IMG/VR virus record: IMGVR_UViG_3300006119_000022
Location: 1 to 40,425 of that record
Direction: 5' to 3' (one strand)
Source: a virus
DNA: 40,425 nucleotides
Both the position numbers and the translations under genes were made by a program. Of the stretch, positions 22,152 through 31,058 are shown piece by piece. The first letter of the stretch is position 1. Each line of letters starts with the position of its first letter. The notes below the pieces were generated by a model. The model made no database searches. It was not told the origin of the DNA and worked only from the letters and a program-made list of their open reading frames with translations.

Positions 22152-24374
22152 CTACACGGTCAGGTTGTTGTACTCCACTGCTGCGTAGGTACGGACACGC
22201 CAGAAAACATTTTCTGGTAGCCAGTCACTAATGGTTTGGGCCAAAGCCAATACCTTAAGGTCTTTGTTTACGTACAAATAGGACGGGGAGTTGTGCTCTG
22301 TACCTGACCACACGCATCCAAAAGACGAAGGGATAGAGCCGTCGATGTAGTCTGTAGGGGAAAAGTTTGGAGACTGTGTTGGGTTGAATCTAAAGGTGTT
22401 CTCGAACTGAACACAATCAATATAGAAAGTTCCAGCACCTCCTGAAAACACTACTTCGTAAGTGTCTGTAAGTGCATCTGACGCGTCTGTTAGATCGGTT
22501 GCGTAAACACGAGTCCAGTTTGCAAACGTTCCTTGTGGGTATGGGTCGTTGTCAATGACATTACCACTTGAATCTCTTCCAATGAACGTCATTGTAATAT
22601 CTGAAGAGGATTTTACATAAGCAGATCCTGTGTAATACTTTCCAGGAAGTATGTTTGCTTTGTTGGATGTGAGCGTCCAATCACCAGTTGCAATTATTTT
22701 TGCACTCTTACTACCTGAGTAAACTTCTGCAGGTACATCGGATACAGTTGAGATCGATGCTGAACCAGATAAAGTCCAATTATCTGTTGCGTTATTTTCA
22801 AATGATGGGTTATAAATAAGATTAGATTTATTTGGGTTTAAAAGAACGTCAACAGCACGAGCCTCATCATACGATGCGGTTGCCCCTGCTTGTAGTGAGA
22901 TGCAGTCGATGTAATACGTTCCAGCGGCTGACCATGAGAAAGTGATTCCTGCATATGTAGCATCAGAGTTGTTAGCAGAAGGAACAGCAACACCTGACTC
23001 AGTATCGGTAGATGTTCCTGTGTAAGAGTTGGTTATTGTAAATGTGGTGGATGTAACGGATGTTATAGCGACGTTAGTTACATTAAACCCTGAAGTCGTA
23101 AAACCAGTAACTGTAACGTGTTGACCCACTGTCAATGTGTGTGCTGCGGGTGTTGTGTACACGATTGATCCAGATGATCCAACCGCACTAGATACAACTG
23201 TGCTGTAATGAGAGTATGCGGTGGCGGTGTATGTGATATGACCCCAAGTACCTGTGGCGTTTGTACCTGATGCAGGAGTTAAATCAGAACCAATCTGAAA
23301 ACCATTTCGATCATAAAACTTTAACGCAGGTTTTATTGATCCAGCACTTGATGGTGAAATGATTTGAGCAGACAAGGTGTACTGAGTTCCAGGAACAATG
23401 GGAACACCTTTTAAGATTGGGGAATCAGCACCCAAGGTCATAGAGCCAGCACCTGATGCAACGATTTTGCATGAGTAATCTAAGTCTATGTAATTGGAAG
23501 TCAGTTGAGGTACAGGAGCCTCATCAGTACTAGAACTGATAGTGGCGTTGGTAGCAATCCAGTTGCCAGTTCCGTTGTAAAACGTAGAATCTTGAACACT
23601 AAGAAGTAAGTTACTTGAGACGGTAATTGTTGGAGAGTAGTTAGTTAAAGACTCTACATAAGTAGAAAGGCCGTTTAACGTGCCTTTGTTAGCGTACATG
23701 TAAAACGCTTCACGAACTAACTGCTTCTGACTTTTGATAGACATTCCAGGCTCTGGTGTAAGACCAAAGTTCTGCGTTTCCAAAGGAAGCAAAGTTACTG
23801 GGGTGCTTAAGCGAGTATGGTCTGGCAAAAGCAGGTCTAAGAAAGTCAAAGATTCATCTAATGTAAAGCCAATACCATCAACAAACGAATACAGGTTTGA
23901 AGAAGTGTCTGGTTCCCCTAGAGGAGTTTGTTCTTTGCTTGTGAAAACTCGAGGCAGATAGTTAATTAAAGATTTAGTACTTCCATGCATAGAAGGCACA
24001 ACGTCAAATACGGCACCAGCAGGAACCCATACATTGTCTGACGTAAATAAAAACATTGCATAGTAGATAGGTTTTCCAGGAACTATTGGTATGCCTGCGG
24101 TGTCTTCGATTCCTCCACCGTCGTTAAACGTAGTTTTTGTAACTGATGAAGAAAGTTGTTGCCAAACTATTACACCATCTTCTGCAGTTTCAGGAAGACT
24201 GTTTTGATTTCGGACAAGGCGAATAGCAGAATAGGTTCCTGAAGGAGGTTGCCAGTTTACAAACACCTCTGTTGGATACACCACAGTAAGTGACATGGGT
24301 GATACGGAGTTAGGTACTTGGGTTGTTTGACCATAAATACTTTCTCCATATACTGCTACATCATAATTAGCCAC
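22152..24374 (-). CDS. gpI-like baseplate protein with carbohydrate-binding-type domains (740 aa)
   Basis: An N-terminal fibronectin-like beta domain (about 30-120) is followed by a P2 gpI-type region: YLPRVF, FVDGIGFTLDESLTFLDLL, and REAFYMYANKGTLNGLSTYV (about 140-250). The C-terminal half has two jelly-roll-like modules of the CBM type (about 255-505 and 515-670), each ending GTFYIDC or GTYYIDC. The first is interrupted by an inserted beta module at about 388-467. The start is GTG 24374 with AAGGA upstream. It likely links the baseplate to receptor-binding parts and binds surface glycans. Confidence 0.78.
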   Translation of the reverse strand: MANYDVAVYGESIYGQTTQVPNSVSPMSLTVVYPTEVFVNWQPPSGTYSAIRLVRNQNSLPETAEDGVIVWQQLSSSVTKTTFNDGGGIEDTAGIPIVPGKPIYYAMFLFTSDNVWVPAGAVFDVVPSMHGSTKSLINYLPRVFTSKEQTPLGEPDTSSNLYSFVDGIGFTLDESLTFLDLLLPDHTRLSTPVTLLPLETQNFGLTPEPGMSIKSQKQLVREAFYMYANKGTLNGLSTYVESLTNYSPTITVSSNLLLSVQDSTFYNGTGNWIATNATISSSTDEAPVPQLTSNYIDLDYSCKIVASGAGSMTLGADSPILKGVPIVPGTQYTLSAQIISPSSAGSIKPALKFYDRNGFQIGSDLTPASGTNATGTWGHITYTATAYSHYSTVVSSAVGSSGSIVYTTPAAHTLTVGQHVTVTGFTTSGFNVTNVAITSVTSTTFTITNSYTGTSTDTESGVAVPSANNSDATYAGITFSWSAAGTYYIDCISLQAGATASYDEARAVDVLLNPNKSNLIYNPSFENNATDNWTLSGSASISTVSDVPAEVYSGSKSAKIIATGDWTLTSNKANILPGKYYTGSAYVKSSSDITMTFIGRDSSGNVIDNDPYPQGTFANWTRVYATDLTDASDALTDTYEVVFSGGAGTFYIDCVQFENTFRFNPTQSPNFSPTDYIDGSIPSSFGCVWSGTEHNSPSYLYVNKDLKVLALAQTISDWLPENVFWRVRTYAAVEYNNLTV
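22975..23212 (-). repeat. Inserted beta-module, copy 1 (in gpI-like protein)
   Basis: This encodes about 80 residues with IVYTT..AHTLTVGQHVTVTGF, SGFNV and TSTTFTITNSYTGT. It is clearly homologous to the segment at 26045-26275 in baseplate J, and it splits a carbohydrate-binding-type domain. Confidence 0.65.
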
Positions 24375-24384
24375 TACTTAGTCC

Positions 24385-24831
24385 TTATGCTCCGATGAGT
24401 AGAAGTGGGTTAATGCTTGCCTCTGGAGTTGCCCAGGAAGCAGAAGTTCCATCTGTGGTTAGGTAGTTGCCAGCCTGACCCGATTGACTTGGAAGAGCAT
24501 TGATAGTTGACCATGTATAGTCATAATCTGTTCCTGAAGATTTGGTAAGAACTTGACCAGTTGTTCCACCTGTTGGAGCACCTGCAAGCAACGCTTCATT
24601 AATTCCGTACTCAATATTGGCAAGACGAGCCTTGAGAGTAGGCCAGTTAGTTGTGGTTTTATCAAAGACACCAATCCAACCAGATCCCGTTGCAATGTTG
24701 GTTCCAAGGTTAGACTCAACGGCGCTTACTTCATTTTGTAGGTCATTAACGTCTGCAGCCTGAACTGTAGTGATGAAGTTCAGTTTAGTGCTGAAATCGT
24801 TCTTAACGTTACTTGGGTAATACGCAGTCAT
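24385..24831 (-). CDS. Tail-fibre-like protein (148 aa)
   Basis: The N-terminal part is a helical trimerisation-type stretch (ADVNDLQNEVSAVESNLGTNI). It is followed by the repeat-like GATTGQVLTK / GNYLTTDGTSASW pattern common at the end of phage fibre and appendage proteins (PTGGTTGQVLTKSSGTDYDYTW, then QAGNYLTTDGTSASWATP). ATG 24831 has AAAGG upstream. Likely a short fibre or adaptor attached to the baseplate; receptor unknown. Confidence 0.68.
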   Translation of the reverse strand: MTAYYPSNVKNDFSTKLNFITTVQAADVNDLQNEVSAVESNLGTNIATGSGWIGVFDKTTTNWPTLKARLANIEYGINEALLAGAPTGGTTGQVLTKSSGTDYDYTWSTINALPSQSGQAGNYLTTDGTSASWATPEASINPLLLIGA

Positions 24832-24905
24832 GAGTCTGCCTTTCTTGCTCTAGAATTCTATTTTCTCGTTTTTGTTCTTGGTTTACTGCATGAACCGTGT
24901 TCGTA

Positions 24906-25982
24906 TTATGCGCCCATAACTAAAAATAACCCTGAAAAAAGGTCACCAATATCCACAAATGCTGTTCCAACAGATCCTTGTACACCTTGTGTTCCAATTC
25001 CTGTAGCGCCTTGTAAGCCTTGAACTCCTTGTACTCCTTGAGTTCCTTGAATTGCAGACCCTTGTACTCCCTGAGTTCCTTGGGGGCCAGTTGTTCCATC
25101 TGTTCCCTGTGTACCTGTAGAACCAGCAGTTCCCTGTACACCCTGTGTACCTGTTCCGATTACACCTTGAGTACCTTGGACACCCTGTAATCCTTGTGTT
25201 CCTTGGTAACCTTGCAATCCTGTTGCGCCTAATGTTCCTTGGGTACCTTGTGCACCTACCGAACCCGTTGCACCAACAGCACCCTGTACGCCTTGCGTAC
25301 CTGAGTAACCTTGTAATCCGTAAGGTCCTTGAGTTCCAATTGCTCCCTGCAAACCTTGTACACCTTGAACACCCTGTGTTCCAGATCCCATAGATCCCTG
25401 AGTTCCCAAAGAACCCTGTACACCTTGGGTTCCTTGAGTACCAGACCCAGTAGACCCCTGTATACCTTGGCTACCCGATGAGCCTTGCGCTCCTGAACTT
25501 CCTTGTGTTCCTTGAATGCCGTGACCAGCAATAATTCCTTGAACAGTGTTTTGTAACGAGTATAAAGTTGTTTGTAATGAGTATTCTTTTTGCGCCAAAG
25601 CAATCAAGGTTGCTGTTATGTCAACCTCTTGAGTTCCGTCATTTTTTGTTACTAAAACTATTTCGTGATTTATGTTGTTTAAACTGGTTGCATTAGATAG
25701 TGCTTTTAAATATAATTTTTTATTACTTCCTTGGTTTTGTCCAAAGGTACCTAACCAAATAGGATACTCAGGATCTCCGCCAATGTAAGCAACCCACACA
25801 CCCTGACCAATAACAGGAACATCAGGTGAGGTACTTGCAGGATCAATAGGCCAAGCCCAGTCAGTTACCTCTGACCCTGTAGTTTGTGGGATAGACAGAC
25901 GTAATCTACGTTGATGTTGTGGATCGTTGTTGTCCTGAACAACACCTCTATAGATTCCGTAATGTCTTTTAATATCATCCAC
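24906..25982 (-). CDS. Baseplate spike-type OB-fold protein with long collagen-like tail (358 aa)
   Basis: Residues 1-85 match the OB-fold domain of gp5/VgrG/gpV spike proteins (YGIYRGVVQDNNDPQHQRRL, PVIGQGVWVAYIGGDPEYPI, WLGTFG). A short coiled-coil part follows, then about 185 residues of collagen-like triplets, with Gln common in the third position (GTQGVQG repeats), and a brief hydrophobic C-terminus. The start is GTG 25982, adjoining the stop of baseplate J. A trimeric spike with a collagen-like fibre instead of a beta-helix needle is inferred. Confidence 0.75.
   Translation of the reverse strand: MDDIKRHYGIYRGVVQDNNDPQHQRRLRLSIPQTTGSEVTDWAWPIDPASTSPDVPVIGQGVWVAYIGGDPEYPIWLGTFGQNQGSNKKLYLKALSNATSLNNINHEIVLVTKNDGTQEVDITATLIALAQKEYSLQTTLYSLQNTVQGIIAGHGIQGTQGSSGAQGSSGSQGIQGSTGSGTQGTQGVQGSLGTQGSMGSGTQGVQGVQGLQGAIGTQGPYGLQGYSGTQGVQGAVGATGSVGAQGTQGTLGATGLQGYQGTQGLQGVQGTQGVIGTGTQGVQGTAGSTGTQGTDGTTGPQGTQGVQGSAIQGTQGVQGVQGLQGATGIGTQGVQGSVGTAFVDIGDLFSGLFLVMGA
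24970..25540 (-). repeat. Collagen-like Gly-X-Gln triplet repeat region
   Basis: Continuous 9-nt-period low-complexity DNA encodes Gly-X-Y triplets with frequent Gln, such as GTQGVQGTQG. The repeats vary at the nucleotide level but keep the triplet frame throughout, which shows selection on the protein. Confidence 0.85.
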
Positions 25983-27736
25983 TACATCGTTCCAATATTG
26001 ATATTACTTACTTGGAATCTAAAGATCTCATTTGGAGAACCAATAAGAGTTGAATAGGCTGTAAATGCTCCAGTACCTGTTGCAGTTCCACTGGACTGAG
26101 TACTGGCAACTGTGAAATGAGTTGAATCTGCAACTGTTGTTACTGGGACTGCTGTCACGTTATACCCACTAGGACTAAAGCCAGTAACTGTAACCGTTGA
26201 TCCAGCACTTAAACCATGTGGAGCGCTGGTTGTGTAGGTTATTGATGTCCCAGAAGCAGCAGCAGATGTAATAGGTACACCATAACGGTATAGCCCTGTT
26301 ACTCGTGCAGTCTTTACTCCAGGTAACGAATTTACTACTGCCTCAATATCTTGAGGGTAGATGGTTTGTTGAAATGACAATCCGTTATAACCGTAAACTA
26401 CAGATAGCGTTGAAAGGATTAAAGAAGTTACATCTGAGGCTTTGTACTTGGGATCAAGAGCATATGTTAAAGAAAGAACAACATCTACATACGTTGGTGG
26501 TTGAACACTAAGAGAACTGCCAATTAGTAGTTTGTCTGCCATGTATGCAGATACGTTACTTGCCAATGTAGTGTATTCAGAAGAAGTAGTTCCATCAGGA
26601 TTTAATCCTGGCTGTAGATCTGTAGTTCCAGCATTTCGTGTGGGTGCAATGTACAGAGTTACTGATGACCATACCGCAGCATTTGCGTTTGCTTTTCCTA
26701 CGTTGTTTACGCTTAAAGCAAGGTCAGCATAATCTTTTTTGGTAACAGCACGGTTAGCAGCACGCAAAGATGCTGGTGCAGAGATGCGAATTTGGTCTGT
26801 GCTTTCTGGATCTGAACCAGCAATAGCAGCAGATGTGTTGGTTACTGTGATAGTTCCCTTAAGTGCAGTGACTTGTGTGTCTGTAAGTCCAGGAACATAA
26901 CTAATATTTGTAGCAATATTTGTACCAATGTTTCCAATATCTCCCCCACCAACTGTATACGCGGCTCTGATTTGAGAGTAAGGAACAGGAATAGCGCCCG
27001 CTACACCGTCACCAAAACTTACAATGATGTTGTTGTTTTGATCAAAAGAAGTTGTGTATACAAGATCTGATGACCCGTAGTCAGTAATATGTTGTACCTC
27101 AGTCCACTGAGAGTAAATGTCTCCATCCTGTACAAACACTGTAATACTTCCATCAACAACTGGTGAGTGTAAAAGCATGTACGATTGATTTGGAGAACCA
27201 TCTGAAGTACCGATAAGTTCTCCATATGTAGGTACGGCAGATGGAGAAACTAGAGTTATTAATTGACCTTCTTTTGCAAGAACAGTATTTGAAGTTCCAC
27301 TTACTACAGTTACATCTGCAGTAGTTGTAAAGTAAAGTGTTTGTACAACATCTCCTGTTGTAACTTGACCTGATACCACTGTTCCTTGACCCAATAGTTG
27401 GTCTGTGCTTCCAGAGTTAGTAAATGTAAGGTTAACCAAAGCCTGACGATAGCCCGCTGGGTTGTACCCAAAAGTTTGAGCAATGTTAAGAACACTATTT
27501 CGTTGAGTCGCAGTGTAAATAGAGTTTTCGTTAGCGTTACGGTCAATGTAATAAGAAATAAGATCGCCCATATAAGCCATGGCTTCTACAAAAGCAACAC
27601 CAAAATCAGCAGGATCAGCAGCAGTCCAATTTGGGATACGGGCTTGAATTCGTGCAATTAACTTCTCTCTAATAGAGTAGTAATCTCTCGAGGTGTAGTC
27701 AACGGATACTGGTATGGTAGAAATTTGTGTGGTCAC
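25982..27736 (-). CDS. Baseplate J / gp6-like wedge protein (584 aa)
   Basis: The N-terminus has the typical start of baseplate J proteins (DYTSRDYYSIREKLIARIQ, PADFGVAFVEAMAYMGDLISYYIDR). A beta-rich middle and a GVAGAIP(V)PYSQIRAAYTVGGG element follow, then a C-terminal wedge domain with AALR-type KDYADLALSVNNVGKANA. An extra beta module sits near the C-terminus (about 488-563) before the final FRFQVSNI. The start is GTG 27736, overlapping the gp25-like stop (GTGA). It forms the baseplate ring. Confidence 0.88.
   Translation of the reverse strand: MTTQISTIPVSVDYTSRDYYSIREKLIARIQARIPNWTAADPADFGVAFVEAMAYMGDLISYYIDRNANENSIYTATQRNSVLNIAQTFGYNPAGYRQALVNLTFTNSGSTDQLLGQGTVVSGQVTTGDVVQTLYFTTTADVTVVSGTSNTVLAKEGQLITLVSPSAVPTYGELIGTSDGSPNQSYMLLHSPVVDGSITVFVQDGDIYSQWTEVQHITDYGSSDLVYTTSFDQNNNIIVSFGDGVAGAIPVPYSQIRAAYTVGGGDIGNIGTNIATNISYVPGLTDTQVTALKGTITVTNTSAAIAGSDPESTDQIRISAPASLRAANRAVTKKDYADLALSVNNVGKANANAAVWSSVTLYIAPTRNAGTTDLQPGLNPDGTTSSEYTTLASNVSAYMADKLLIGSSLSVQPPTYVDVVLSLTYALDPKYKASDVTSLILSTLSVVYGYNGLSFQQTIYPQDIEAVVNSLPGVKTARVTGLYRYGVPITSAAASGTSITYTTSAPHGLSAGSTVTVTGFSPSGYNVTAVPVTTVADSTHFTVASTQSSGTATGTGAFTAYSTLIGSPNEIFRFQVSNINIGTM
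26045..26275 (-). repeat. Inserted beta-module, copy 2 (in baseplate J)
   Basis: This encodes about 76 residues with ITYTTSAPHGLSAGSTVTVT, SGYNV and HFTVASTQSSGT. It is homologous to the copy at 22975-23212 and lies between the GLYRYG segment and the terminal FRFQVSN segment of baseplate J. Confidence 0.65.
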
Positions 27737-28137
27737 AATATCTCCTCGTATGGTGGGTTAGATCCTGCTAATGAGAGAACGCCAAGAGTAGTTGTTACTG
27801 GTGTGCTATTTGGTAATTGATAACTGATATTTGCTGTAACAACATTTGTGTAGGTATCTACATCTATAGTTACGTCAGTTAGTAGCAAAGTTGGCAATTG
27901 AGAATTAAAAGCCTTTTCAATCTCAATCTTAATTTCTGATGCAGCATCGTCTTCAGCATCAAACAACGCATAAGGAATTAATGTTCCAAACGTAGGGCGC
28001 ATCACTCTTTCACGAACCGCTGTCCCAACAACCGACTTAACTCTATCTGCCCACATAACTTCTTGACTTTGGGTAAAAGCAACCCGTCCAGAGTAATCAA
28101 TCGTAAAAGGAAGGGTTACGGCAACTTCATTAGCCAT
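27733..28137 (-). CDS. gp25-like baseplate wedge protein (134 aa)
   Basis: The sequence fits the gp25/lysozyme-like wedge family: an N-terminal FTIDYSGRVAFTQSQEVMW, the central AVRERVMRPTFGTLIPYALFD and an amphipathic helix, then ANISYQLPNSTP near the end. gp25 joins the tail tube to the wedges in contractile tails. It lies directly upstream of the J gene in transcription, the standard order. Confidence 0.86.
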   Translation of the reverse strand: MANEVAVTLPFTIDYSGRVAFTQSQEVMWADRVKSVVGTAVRERVMRPTFGTLIPYALFDAEDDAASEIKIEIEKAFNSQLPTLLLTDVTIDVDTYTNVVTANISYQLPNSTPVTTTLGVLSLAGSNPPYEEIL

Positions 28138-29387
28138 TATTTACCTACCCATCTTCTTGGAACAATATTAAAACCAGTATTGGTCTGGTCAATTAACGCG
28201 GTTGCGGTGCTCAGTGTATAGGAATTAGATGGGTTGGTTCCTGATGTAGGGTAATTAAGGTTTACTGCAGGAACAGTCCCTGCAGACGATGGGCGTGTAG
28301 CACTTGGCTGGTTTGTTCCCACTCCATCAGTAGCACAAGAAAATTCAACCGTGTATTTTCCATCGATAGTCATCTCATGTTTAGACGAAGTGACTATCCA
28401 AAAACCATCAGAACTTGTGCCTGTGTATCTAACCTCAATAGTTCCCCATGGAGATACCCGTGGATCCCCTTGAGCAGAACCTTTTCCAGGAATTGAAAGT
28501 CTAGATAAATGGGCTTTTCCATCTGCTAAAGCCTTAGCCATAGCATCGCTGTTAGCCACTACACCAGACTCAACTTTAGAGAACAAAGGAGCCTTTACGT
28601 TTTGGCGTATAGGCGCTCCCACCTGGTGTGGAGAGGATTTTGATGTGTATATTTTTCCTGTAACTGGGTCTACTCCAGAAACTATTTTATTACTTCTGTT
28701 ATTTGCTTTCTTTTCTACATAGTCTCCAAGTTTAGATTCAAAAGCGTCAAGGGTTTGAACGTCAAATACAGAGTTAGAGTTAGTAAATGGGTCTAGAAAT
28801 GCCAGTATCGGGATAGTAGTCATGAACTGATCAATCATCGTGTCAATAGGGTGAAAGTGAAGTTCTGTACCTAATACTTGAACTCCATATCCAATTTTAT
28901 TTGCAAGTTCTACAAGTTTTTCCCAATATGTATGGCCGCTCATTGAGATCTGGCTAAACTTAACTGTGCTTGGTGTTACTACAGGTTTTAAGTAAAACTT
29001 TTTAGCAATGTCTGTAGCAACTTGAGAAGCAGTTGTGTTTGTCCATATCTTTGTTGCCTCCTCTTTAAGAGGGTATGAACCACCTACACAAACAATCTCT
29101 ACATACCTATTTAAAACCTGTGTTGTTGGGTATTGAATGTGGGAAACATACCCTATAAAATTTTTATTTACTTTGTCGTTTCTCCAAGAAACTTGAACTG
29201 GTGTTCCTGTTTTAAAAGACTCAACAATTAGCGTACTAAAGTATTGAAACCTAAGAACCATAACATCATGGCTATTGATGTTCTGTGTTAAAGTAATTTT
29301 ACGAGGTTGAGTGTTAAAACTAGGGTAGTCAGGAAATGACACTGAATAGTTATTAGCAAATTTACCTTGACGTTGCGGATCACGCAC
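28137..29387 (-). CDS. gpD/gp27-like baseplate hub protein (416 aa)
   Basis: It begins with a beta-barrel type domain (YSVSFPDYPSF, ITLTQNINSHDVMVLRFQYFS, FIGYVSHI), then ASQVATDIAKKFYLKPVV, and HTYWEKLVELANKIGYGVQV. A second barrel and a flexible Ser/Pro/Asn-rich C-terminus follow. This order is that of gpD/gp27-type hub proteins, which sit under the tube and hold the spike. The start is GTG 29387 overlapping the LysM gene. The spike gene follows after the wedge genes, consistent with hub function. Confidence 0.68.
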   Translation of the reverse strand: MRDPQRQGKFANNYSVSFPDYPSFNTQPRKITLTQNINSHDVMVLRFQYFSTLIVESFKTGTPVQVSWRNDKVNKNFIGYVSHIQYPTTQVLNRYVEIVCVGGSYPLKEEATKIWTNTTASQVATDIAKKFYLKPVVTPSTVKFSQISMSGHTYWEKLVELANKIGYGVQVLGTELHFHPIDTMIDQFMTTIPILAFLDPFTNSNSVFDVQTLDAFESKLGDYVEKKANNRSNKIVSGVDPVTGKIYTSKSSPHQVGAPIRQNVKAPLFSKVESGVVANSDAMAKALADGKAHLSRLSIPGKGSAQGDPRVSPWGTIEVRYTGTSSDGFWIVTSSKHEMTIDGKYTVEFSCATDGVGTNQPSATRPSSAGTVPAVNLNYPTSGTNPSNSYTLSTATALIDQTNTGFNIVPRRWVGK

Positions 29388-29676
29388 TTGGCAACCTCAA
29401 CAAAGTTCCTGGAGCAATAGATGTTGGGTCAATTATTTCTGGATTTAAATCCATAATTTTCCACCACAACTGTGGATTTCCTAAGAACTTATTAGCCAGA
29501 GTATCTAAGCGATCTCCATCTACCCATTCATATGTATAAAACTTAGTAGCGTACACTGGCCAATTACGCAAGATCATTACATGGTATGCCTGTCGATGTT
29601 CATCCCATGCTTTAGGTATAGTTCCATCAGCGTTTGTTACAGGGTTGGCGTATCGGCTATCTGCGTAAATTGTCAT
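29380..29676 (-). CDS. LysM / gp53-like baseplate protein (98 aa)
   Basis: Residues about 45-97 form a LysM-like module (YEWVDGDRLDTLANKFLGNP, LWWKIMDLNPEIIDPTSI, PGTLLRLP). A basic-aromatic N-terminal part precedes it. In contractile tails this type of protein (T4 gp53 or CIS LysM proteins) stabilises the baseplate. It overlaps the CIS-tube-like gene upstream by 4 nt. Confidence 0.78.
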   Translation of the reverse strand: MTIYADSRYANPVTNADGTIPKAWDEHRQAYHVMILRNWPVYATKFYTYEWVDGDRLDTLANKFLGNPQLWWKIMDLNPEIIDPTSIAPGTLLRLPSA

Positions 29677-31058
29677 TTTCCACCTGCTGCTGCTGTAGAT
29701 GCTGCGTTATAAAGTACTGAGTTGTCGTAGTAACGAGTGCATGTAATGTTTACAGTAGTAAATATTGGAACCATTCTCTCGTTAAAGATAGCATGGTTTA
29801 TGTCCAAAGAAGATACTCGAACAAGGTAACGAAGGTTTGCTCCCAAGTGTAACTCTACTGGAATTGGCATTAACCAACCTTTGTCCGCTGTAATGATGTT
29901 GCCTACACTCGATTTGTATTGTGAGTTATATCCTCCTGTAGCCTTAAATAAATACTCAAGGTCATACATAGTTCCACGCTCATAGATCAGACCTCGTTCA
30001 GAAGCCGACACAGTTTGTGGATACGGGGAAGTATTTCCAGTCAAAAACTCACCAGTTTTGTCTTTTATGTACATCATGTCTTCGATACGGTTGAGTATTA
30101 AAGAGAATGTAACTGTGCTGGCAAGAAGTCCATTACCAATTGCTGTAGCAATATCCGCACCAGACTGCTCAAACTGAGGAGAAAAACTTTCTACAATTCC
30201 CCAAGACATTCCCACAGAGGTTGGGTTGTAAAGAAACTTAAATCCATACGGAGTTGTATCAGCAGGTAACCCAGATGCCGCAGTTCCTTTGGTAAGTACG
30301 CTGGCATCAGCAGCCAAATTTTGGCTCATTTGAATGACGCCTTTGGCTCCTTTGAACTTACCATCTTTGTCTGGTTGCCAGGCCAACTGTGCATGGTCCC
30401 AGGCTCCTGGATTAGTGATAAGCATGTCATTTTTTGCGGACAATACTTGAGGTCCAAACTTCAAGTACGAAGATGAAGTCATTGGAGCGTTGTATGTGTA
30501 AGGCTTTGGATCACCCACAACTGCTGGTGGGGGCGTTCCTCCAGGTCCACCAGCCCCAGCACTAGTTACTGCGGGTGCAGGTTTTCCTGCAGCGTTTGCA
30601 GCCGTTGCTTTAGCCAATGCATCTTGATCTATTTTTAAAGTAGTTTTTGCAGTTTGTTCGGCTTGGTTAGCACTTGTTAAATCTGAGGTGGTTTGTTGTG
30701 CTTCTTTTACTACTGCTTGCCATTTGTTGTACGCTGCTTGTACTGATGTTTGGATACTGCTACTTAAAGTAGTTATATCTACAGTTCCTTTTGGATTGTT
30801 TACAGGTTCAGAGATGTTGTACTCGTGTAACAAACCAAGGTACAAGTTGTACTCTGTTTGTGCATACGTGTTTTCATCGTCTAGTTTGCTAACTAAATCA
30901 CTTACTTTTTTAACAGCAGCATCGTACGTAGTCTTTTGCGTTATGACTGCTTGAAAATCATTATTAAGGATTTGTTGATTTGCAGCAAGTTGAGCAGAAG
31001 ATAACCCAGTATTTGCTCCTGGTCTTGTAGTGTTAGGACTTACTTTTTTAGTACCCAT
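29673..31058 (-). CDS. CIS-tube-type tail/baseplate adaptor with N-terminal coiled coil (461 aa)
   Basis: The C-terminal half has the pattern of contractile injection system tube adaptor proteins: FKFLYNPTSVGMSWGIVES, TVTFSLILNRIEDM, YERGTMYDLEYLF, RYLVRVSSLDINHAIFNERM and PIFTTVNITCTRY. The first 170 residues are a long helical coiled coil followed by a Gly/Pro/Ala linker. In several systems this domain is fused to LysM; here LysM is a separate neighbouring gene. It likely connects tail tube and baseplate. Family placement is by pattern. Confidence 0.62.
   Translation of the reverse strand: MGTKKVSPNTTRPGANTGLSSAQLAANQQILNNDFQAVITQKTTYDAAVKKVSDLVSKLDDENTYAQTEYNLYLGLLHEYNISEPVNNPKGTVDITTLSSSIQTSVQAAYNKWQAVVKEAQQTTSDLTSANQAEQTAKTTLKIDQDALAKATAANAAGKPAPAVTSAGAGGPGGTPPPAVVGDPKPYTYNAPMTSSSYLKFGPQVLSAKNDMLITNPGAWDHAQLAWQPDKDGKFKGAKGVIQMSQNLAADASVLTKGTAASGLPADTTPYGFKFLYNPTSVGMSWGIVESFSPQFEQSGADIATAIGNGLLASTVTFSLILNRIEDMMYIKDKTGEFLTGNTSPYPQTVSASERGLIYERGTMYDLEYLFKATGGYNSQYKSSVGNIITADKGWLMPIPVELHLGANLRYLVRVSSLDINHAIFNERMVPIFTTVNITCTRYYDNSVLYNAASTAAAGGK

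Noticed and set aside
24832-24905. 74-nt gap between spike and fibre-like genes examined for promoter or small gene
   Set aside because: I see an AT-rich stretch and a ribosome binding site for the next gene, but no convincing -35/-10 pair, hairpin or open frame.
25145-25603. Long Leu/Val/Pro-rich open frames on either strand over the collagen-like region
   Set aside because: They are consequences of the 9-nt-period repeat; the Gly-X-Y frame is the one continuous with the OB-fold domain.
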